Source of the DNA: Ustilaginoidea virens
Lineage: Eukaryota; Ascomycota; Sordariomycetes; Hypocreales; Clavicipitaceae
Direction: 5' to 3'
Length of the DNA: 64,000 bases
NCBI RefSeq assembly: GCF_000687475.1
Contig: NC_057318.1
Coordinates: 124,001 to 188,000 of the forward strand
Below are positions 57,790 through 64,000 of this stretch, piece after piece. A model generated the notes under the pieces. It was given only the letters and a program-made list of their open reading frames with translations. It was not told the DNA's origin and did no database searches. The position numbers and the translations under genes were made by a program. Each line of letters begins with the position of its first letter. Position 1 is the stretch's first letter.

Positions 57790-59059
57790 CTTAATGGATT
57801 TCTTAAATTTATAGAAAGCTTACTACTAACTAATAGCGATAGCAAGCTTTAGTCTAATATTTAATAGCAATAGCTACTAACTTTACTTAAAGAAGCCGGC
57901 TTTAATCCCTCTATTAGGTAAGCTATTTTACTAAAGAAGGCCCTATATAGGCTAAAATAAATATCCCGCAAATAGTAATATTGGCTAAAAGATCTAATTT
58001 CTAGTGAAGGTTTTTTACCTTTAGCTTCTAATGCTACCGTCTTTTATAATAAGTAAACTAGTACCTTTCTCGTTACTTATATTAATAATTGCCTATTAAT
58101 TAGTCTAAATATAACTTATATTAACTAGCTAAAAAGGAAATTTTATAAGGTCTATACTATAGAAGACTGTAGTTTAGCTTCCTTTTTCCTAAGCATATAG
58201 ATTATACGAAATAGGAAGAAAGGTTTACTATAGCTATACTAAGCCTAATTTATAGCAGAGGTCCTAGCTAAATTTAGCTTATAGAATATTAAACCTCAGT
58301 TAATTCTACTATAACTAGGGGTTCTAAATGAATTTAGTAAAAAAGACTTTAGCCCTACTGATTAAAGCCTTTATTAGAGCCTTATTGGCACTATAATATA
58401 GCTTATAATAATAATTAGGCCCGATCTAGTATTTCTTACTTAATACCTTTCTCGGTTTATATCGAAAGCAACTAATATATATCTAAATACTATAAAAGGC
58501 AGCTTTAGTTACCTTAAAAGCATTAAGAACCTAGCTATTTGCTTTAGTACTACTAAAAGCAACTAATAGCCTATTATAACCGCTTATTCTAATAGCGATT
58601 TTACTAGCTGTAAAGAAACCTCTAAATCTACTAAAGGTTTTCTTACTACTATTAATAATAGTCCTATTAGCTAGTGTTCTAAAAAAGCCTTTTTAATAGT
58701 ACTTTCTACTTTAGAAGCTAAATCTAATGCCTTACTTAAGACTATCTATAAGGTATAATAGCTTTCTAACCTTTTATATACTATTAAAATTCCAATATAT
58801 TAGGGAGTAAGCCTAGTTAGGATTAGTTAAAATTACCTATTTACCTACTAATAGTATGCTTATTAACAGTTTTACGAAGCTACTATTAGGCCCTAAATTT
58901 ACTAGGTTCTGCGAGTTACTAAGTCTTAAGGCCTACTAACTTATACTAACTTTTACTAAGGTTTTTCTTATATTTTTTCTTTAGCACCTTTATTGCATTT
59001 TCTTTTCTTATCTTTTATACGATAATTAGCTTAATACTATAGTAGCTAATCAGAGGGGG
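57790..59059 (+). pseudogene. RT and RNase H remnant of outer Copia element
   Basis: The RT continues from 50511 with LNGFLKFIESLL, then LLKKALYRLK followed by TAA at the GLKQ Gln position (57958-57960), and Trp to stop in YGLK and REW regions. RNase H follows (SNSDFTSCKETSKSTKGFLTTINN, then ESNALLKTI). The polypurine tract AGAGGGGG is at 59052-59059 before the right LTR. Confidence 0.82.
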
Positions 59060-59811
59060 TATTAAAATCTTATAGTAGCCTATTAGACTGCTAGCCTAAT
59101 GCCCTACTAGTCTACTAACCTTTTGGCCCTTATACTATCTCTTAGACTTATAGTAGTCTTATTAACCTAGGCCCTTGCCTTTTACCTTAAAGATTTTCAG
59201 TAGATTATTTACTGTATATTAAGTAAGGTAGGCCTTAAGGTAGGCTTTATTAAAAAGGTATGGTATTACTAAATTAGTATAGTAGGTCTATTAGTGTAGT
59301 AGCTAATCTACTAGTATAATAGGTAGTCTACTAGTATAGTAGGTAGTTACTAGCATAATGGCTAGTTACTAATATAGTGATTAATTACTAGTATAGTAGT
59401 TAGGGTGGTTAAAAAGGCCCGATATAATAGGGCTGCTGATATATTATATATATAGTAAAGCGAGTATTATAGGAAGCTTTTTTATTAGCTACCTTAGATG
59501 CCTAAGCCTACCCCTCTTTTATATATATATAGAATAGCTTTTCCCCTTCTTTTTAAATAGCAGAAGGGTAGCATAATTGAGTCTATTAATATACTATATG
59601 CCTCTTAATTTCTTACCTTCCTTACGTTTTCTAGTTATCTTATATTTACCTTGCCTTTATACTTACCCTACTTTATAGTATTTATATAGTCTTAGGATTT
59701 AGTAAAAAATCTAATATTATATAAAGATTAGTTTATAGGTCGCAGATAGTCTTATGCTATTTAGCTAGCTAATAAGGCTCTACTTTTATAATAACCTTAA
59801 GAATTGTAATA
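59060..59811 (+). repeat. Right LTR of outer Copia element
   Basis: It starts TATTAAAATC (a G to A form of TGTTAAAATC) and ends GAATTGTAATA (a C to T form). It is more strongly altered than its partner at 30553, with which it shares length and order. Confidence 0.92.
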
Positions 59812-59816
59812 AATTT

Positions 59817-60440
59817 AATATAACTTTATCCTTATAAGACTATAATTTAAGATAAATAATAGAACTTCTAGCGATAAAGATAGATATAAAGCTAGATTGA
59901 CTTAAAATTATAAGCTACTAGAATTACTAATTACAATAGAAACCTATAGTTTAAGTGGTAAACTAAAGTGTATTTATAGGGCATTAAAACTTTAAGGTAA
60001 TTTTACTAGGGTAAGTAGCGAAATTATAGATAAAGATATACTATTTGCCCTAGTATAATAATATAAAGCTATATTGTTTAGAAGTAAAAAGAAAGGAAGA
60101 AGTTTAGATTTATAATCTAAATAAGATATAAGCCTAAATAGGAGGCAAAAGGGAATTCTTTTTTTTTAAAAAGGAGATTTTTTTTTTCTCTTTTCTTCTA
60201 AAATTTAATTAATCTAATTTAATTTAATAGAATAGTTAGTAGAACTTATTAATAATTTTTATAATTAATTAGTAGAATAATCGAAGAATTATTAGTCTTT
60301 AAAGAAATTAACTTATAATTTAAACCCTTTAAAGTCTAATTTTTTTTCTCTCTTTTTTTTTTCTTTTTTTTTCTTTTACTTATAAAATTCGAAACCTATA
60401 AAACCGCTTTTAATAATAGAAATTTTTAAATATAATAATA
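59817..60440. other. AT-rich decayed sequence
   Basis: About 0.6 kb of very AT-rich DNA with TTTTTCTC-type runs near 60170-60375 lies between the outer Copia element and the Gypsy element. It continues the old target DNA seen left of 30548 (the AATTT duplication joins them). No gene or repeat family is recognised. Confidence 0.55.
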
Positions 60441-60445
60441 CTAAA

Positions 60446-60689
60446 TGTCACGGGCTCGGGCTACGCCCGCGCCACAATGTGGCTAGGACTCGGGCTGCGC
60501 CCGCGTCTAGCCTAAGAAGGGCAACGGACGGAGTCACAGGACTATACTAGGACTCCGATACGTGTTATGATCGGGATATAAATAGACTAGATAGAAGGTT
60601 CCTATTTGGATCCTTTTCTTTCCTCTTTAGTCTATTTAATATATATTATTGACGCCTATTTGCAGTCGCCCTAGGGCCAGTCCTTTATA
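60446..60689 (+). repeat. 5' LTR of Gypsy element (family D)
   Basis: It is collinear and equal in length with the solo LTR at 50194-50437, starting TGTCACGGG and ending CCTTTATA (CCTTTACA in the solo copy). It contains the same TATAAATA box and paired CGGGC/GCCCG hairpins. It is less altered than the internal region. Confidence 0.92.
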
Positions 60690-60899
60690 TTTAAATAGAC
60701 TCTCTCAGCCTTGCTGTTATAACTCCGTATTATAGAACCAATGATGTAAGCGTTATACGACATCGAAATGAGCGCGCCTAATGAGACAGGGGCAGACGGC
60801 ATAGGGCAGTAGCGCCCCCGACGTAATATACACACCTAAATGCAGCAACTTTCCGAGGGCATATAATAGATTCAATCGCAGATAAACTCTTTATAGGCT

Positions 60900-61600
60900 T
60901 ATCTCGCAAAGTAGGCGAGTAAACCCTAACCAGAATACTAACCGGTCCTGGTAACACAATAGGGCGGACTTATCCCCCCTACTACTCTCGATACGGCTTA
61001 TACCCAACCTAAGCATAAGCCGATCCCGATAGGGGACCCCTTTAATAGTAAAAAGATAATATTTACCGCCTAGCGAACCTTTATGCAATATAAGCTCGAG
61101 GTCGATAAGGATTTTATTAGGGACGAAAAGATATAATAGATATTTATCTTTTAAAACCTATCTTTTACGGTCTAATTATAAGTTACAGCCTTTTTTAAGA
61201 ATAGTAAGGCCTGCAATTATAATATAGCGAAATTCTTTAAATACCTCTAATATCTCTTTAAGGACCCATATTAATAGGACCATACAATTACTAAACTTAA
61301 GTACTCTTTATACTAAAGCCCTAAAGAACCTTTTGCTACTTTCTTCGTCCGATTTAAGGAAAAACTAGCACTTATAGAAGGAATTAGCTGGCTTAAGGAA
61401 GTAAAACTCGAATACCTCTATTCTATATTAAATACTAAAATAGCCGATAAGATTATTAGACTCGGGGTCTCCTATAATAACTACTATATAGCAGTCGACC
61501 GCTATCGTCAAATTGCTATTGACCTTAAGACTAGCCTAACTATTAGGCGCCACCCTAATCCTCCTCGCGATCGATAAAATAATAACTAAAATGCAGAAGG
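60900..61600 (+). pseudogene. gag remnant of Gypsy element
   Basis: Recognisable pieces on the plus strand include FFKNSKACNYNIAKFFKYL and FVRFKEKLALIEGISWLKEVKLEYLYSILNTKIADKIIRLG, a pattern like the gag domain of fungal Gypsy elements. A Cys-containing stretch follows (to about 61760), possibly a zinc knuckle remnant. Stops and AT bias are strong. Confidence 0.6.
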
Positions 61601-62683
61601 TAATACGCAGATAATAGGTATTAACCAGCTTACTTTAAAGAGTAAGTAATATATAGCTAAATAGGTCTTATAGGAGGTCCTTAACGAGCGATAGGAGAAG
61701 GACCTTTATCTTTATTATAGTGCTTCTACCTACTATATATAGAAATGCCGTTTACAAAAGGCCCACAGACTGGGAATAGTTAAAGTGGCTATAGTAGACT
61801 CCTAGGCCGCTAAAGATAATAGTAGCAATAACTCTTAGGGAAAAGACTAGCCTTTAAGCCTAATCTCGCGAGAGGGCTTAAAATATACGCCTAAACCCCC
61901 AATTAATTACAAAAAGGACCCTATATAAAAGAGATAAAAGAGATTATAAAACAAATAAATAGGCATCCCTTTTTAGTACCAATATTATATAAATCTTATA
62001 CTTTTATTAATACCTTAATTGACTCGGGTTATAATTACTATAGCGCTATAAGCGAAAAAATAATATAACGGTTAGGTCTCTAACCTATCCGCCTGCTATA
62101 ATGCAGGAAAATCAGAACGGCAATAGAGATTCAGAGCCATTTAGGGGAATATAAGGAAGCGACTTCCTCTATTATGCATATCGTTCGCATAGATATTAAT
62201 ATTAATAGCTAGCCTTCTACGGTTATACTTTATATAATCCTAGGCCTTACCTATAATATTATCTTAGGTCTCCCTTAGATAAAACACTATAATATTATAT
62301 TGCAAGCGAAATAATGCTAGATATAGATCGGAGCGGCGGGCAATCTTATTATCTAGGAATTAGCAGTACAATAATCTAGCCCTACTATAGTTAATATTCT
62401 TAGTTCAGTCTTCTATAGTATACTCTAGCAGGCGAAGCATTCTAAAGACCAATCGACCTCTTTTATTACTACAAGCCTATAAGAGATAATATATATTCTC
62501 CATATTACACTTCTACTATATCAGGACTCTACACCATCTCTACAGAAGCCATAAGGACTACCCCCAGAGTTATAAGAATTTAGCGACCTATTTAATAAGG
62601 AAAAGGCCTTTGGCCTTCCTCTATACCGGGATATATTAGACTATTATATTCAGCTTAAAAAGGCCCTAGATAAAAGTATACCA

Positions 62684-63254
62684 TGTCAGAATGAAATTAT
62701 TTATTGTTATTTTATTTTATTATTTTTGGATATCTATCGCCGATAATTCCTACGCATCGCCGCATCATCAGATTGAAAAAGGTATTAAGTATTCAGTACT
62801 TATATTTATATGACGGCTGCTAGTAAAGTTGAGTACCCAGTACTTACACATATTCCCTTACGCGCAAATGTATGATGCATCACAAATTGATCACACCACT
62901 TTATCGTCGCAAATCTCGATGCATTATAAATGCACATTTCGCCACATATCTATGATATCACAGTATGGTTACGATATTTACGTCAGATTGATTTCACTAG
63001 GGATGTTCTATGTTGGAATATTATGTATTTAAATCCCTAGATATTCCTACCCAAATAGTGGGAAGGAAGTATGGATGGATGCACGCAAGCAAGTATGCAG
63101 AATTAATGCACATCAGATTGTCCCTACGCCTTAGTCTCGTATCTTATCTGTGCCGTTACTTTTACCTTACTGCGATTTTACCATTCCACTGCCTTTATCC
63201 TTCGCATACTGCATTATCTAAGCAGGCGCAAAAACCACCGTTTTTTGTTTGACA
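62684..63254. mobile_element. Solo LTR of a fifth family (F), little altered
   Basis: This 571-base insert starts TGTCAGAATG and ends GTTTGACA, flanked by TACCA at 62679-62683 and 63255-63259. Removing it rejoins the Gypsy coding sequence. It has normal frequencies of CA and TG dinucleotides, unlike its host, so it arrived after the RIP episode or escaped it. Strand cannot be set without a full element of this family. Confidence 0.88.
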
Positions 63255-63259
63255 TACCA

Positions 63260-64000
63260 GACCTACCTTAGGGCCCATTATATAATATACTATAGGACCA
63301 GCTTCTTAAGGTTCGGAGATAGGTAACCAACCTTATAGATAAGGGATAGATTTAGGCAAGTTCCTTATCGGTAGTAGCTTTAATCCTCCTAGCGAGGAAG
63401 GGGAATAAAAAGTAGCATTTTTACATAAATTACCAAGCCCTAAATAAGGTCACAGCCTAAGACTAATACCCCCTCCCGCTTATTAAAGAGACCTTATGAT
63501 CTTTATCCTAAGCAAAGTGGTTTACTAAAGTCGATATACGCGCGGTATTCTATAAAATCTATATCGCAGAAGGCGATAAATACCTTACTATATTCCGCAC
63601 GCGATTCGGCCTCTTTAAGTAGCTTATTATACCTTTTAGCCTTATTAAAGCCCCTATAACGTTCTAACGATATATTAATAGGGCCTTAGGAAATATACTT
63701 AGGGATTTTGCGACTATATACCTTAATAACGTCCTTATTTATACCTTAGGATTAAAGGAGGACTATATAGGACGCATTAAGGATATACTCTAATGACTTT
63801 AAGATGCCGGTCTTAACCTAGACTTAGAGAAGTATAATTTTGCTATAATAAAGGTCCGGTATTTAGGTTATATTATAACGGCAGGAAAAGAGATCCGCCT
63901 AAACCCTAAAAAGATTAAAGCTATCTAGAACTAGGAAGCCCTTACGAAACTAAAGGGGGTCTAGAGCTTCTTTAGCTTCACAAATTTTTACCGCGATTTT
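63260..64000 (+). pseudogene. Ty3/Gypsy reverse transcriptase remnant
   Basis: The sequence has the Gypsy RT order: FYINYQALNKVTA, YPLPLIKETL, KWFTKVDIRAVFYKIYIAEGDKYLTIFRTRFGLFK, YINRALGNILRDFATIYLNNVLIYT, EKYNFAIIKVRYLGYIITAGKEIRLNPKKIKAI, and FFSFTNFYRDF at the edge. The active-site YLDD reads YLNN, a G to A change. Stops are common. Confidence 0.85.

Larger units (their letters stand above)
30553..59811 (+). mobile_element. Outer Copia retrotransposon (family B), hosts four insertions
   Basis: The LTRs at 30553-31304 and 59060-59811 are both 752 bases. The 5-base duplication AATTT flanks both ends (30548-30552 and 59812-59816), showing one original insertion. Without its four inserts and their duplications it is about 5.8 kb. 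Coding sequence runs gag, protease, integrase, RT, RNase H on the plus strand, all full of stops. Compared with the sister element at 50512-57784 it lacks about 0.8 kb of gag and 0.76 kb holding the integrase catalytic core. It is the most heavily RIP-altered Copia copy here. Inserts: 33047-48653, 49433-49782, 50194-50437 and 50512-57784. Confidence 0.92.
60446..64000 (+). mobile_element. Ty3/Gypsy retrotransposon, 5' part, cut by window end
   Basis: It begins with a 244-base family D LTR (60446-60689). A gag-like stretch follows (EPFATFFVRFKEKLALIEGISWLKEVKLEYL near 61330-61430), then a protease-like LIDSGYNYYSAISEK near 62020, and Ty3/Gypsy RT from about 63260 (KEKYLP-type start, VDIRAVFYKIYIAEGDKYLTIFRTRFGLFK, a YLNNVLIY in place of YLDDILIY, and SFTNFYRDF at the edge). 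Stops of RIP type are frequent. A solo LTR interrupts it at 62684-63254. Its 3' LTR is outside the window. Confidence 0.88.

Noticed and set aside
59951..60000. tRNA-like sequence (GTTTAAGTGGTAAACT)
   Set aside because: It resembles the D-arm region only; no matching B box or acceptor stem could be placed.
62684..63254. DNA transposon with ATGTCA/TGACAT terminal repeats
   Set aside because: TG...CA ends with a 5-base TACCA duplication fit a solo LTR better; the inverted match is only a few bases and there is no transposase-like sequence.

Overview
This window is eukaryotic, from a filamentous ascomycete fungus. Short GT-AG introns with CTAAC-type branch sites, fungal gene families (BIM1-like copper protein, OPT transporter, HeLo-type protein, Vpr/Pr1C-like subtilase) and RIP-type decay of the repeats point that way. 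A hypocrealean, possibly insect-associated, fungus is my best guess; that placement is inference.

The window has two halves. Bases 1 to about 29,900 are ordinary gene-rich DNA with nine supported genes: an ABCC transporter (-), a GPI-anchored BIM1/X325-like copper protein (-), a ferric/cupric reductase (+), an OPT oligopeptide transporter (+), a prolidase (-), a small secreted cysteine-rich protein (-), a CCDC25/Jlp2 homolog (+), a HeLo-like/pseudokinase/trypsin-like protein (-), and a secreted subtilisin-like protease (-). Several deal with metal uptake or with protein and peptide use outside the cell. The BIM1-like gene and the reductase are divergent around a 1.1 kb promoter region that holds an exact TTTGCTCA copper-response-type octamer.

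Bases from about 29,900 to the end are AT-rich, gene-free and built of nested LTR retrotransposons. Target-site duplications show the order of insertion. An old Copia element (30553-59811, TSD AATTT) was invaded by a second Copia family (33047-48653, TSD ATTAC), a solo LTR of that second family in reverse (49433-49782, TSD GGTAA), a Gypsy-type solo LTR (50194-50437, TSD AAGAG) and a younger reverse-strand relative of itself (50512-57784, TSD ATATT). The second family was in turn invaded by a third Copia element (34372-42658, TSD TGTTC), which carries a solo LTR of its own family inside pol (38701-39447, TSD TTAGC). To the right, a Ty3/Gypsy element starts at 60446 and runs off the window; it holds a fresh solo LTR (62684-63254, TSD TACCA).

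The Copia and Gypsy coding regions are all broken by stops of the kind expected from RIP (CAA to TAA, TGG to TAG). The Copia LTRs also carry structured sequence: an array of stem-loops sharing an ACAG(C) loop, a 16-base palindrome, and 19-base minisatellites.
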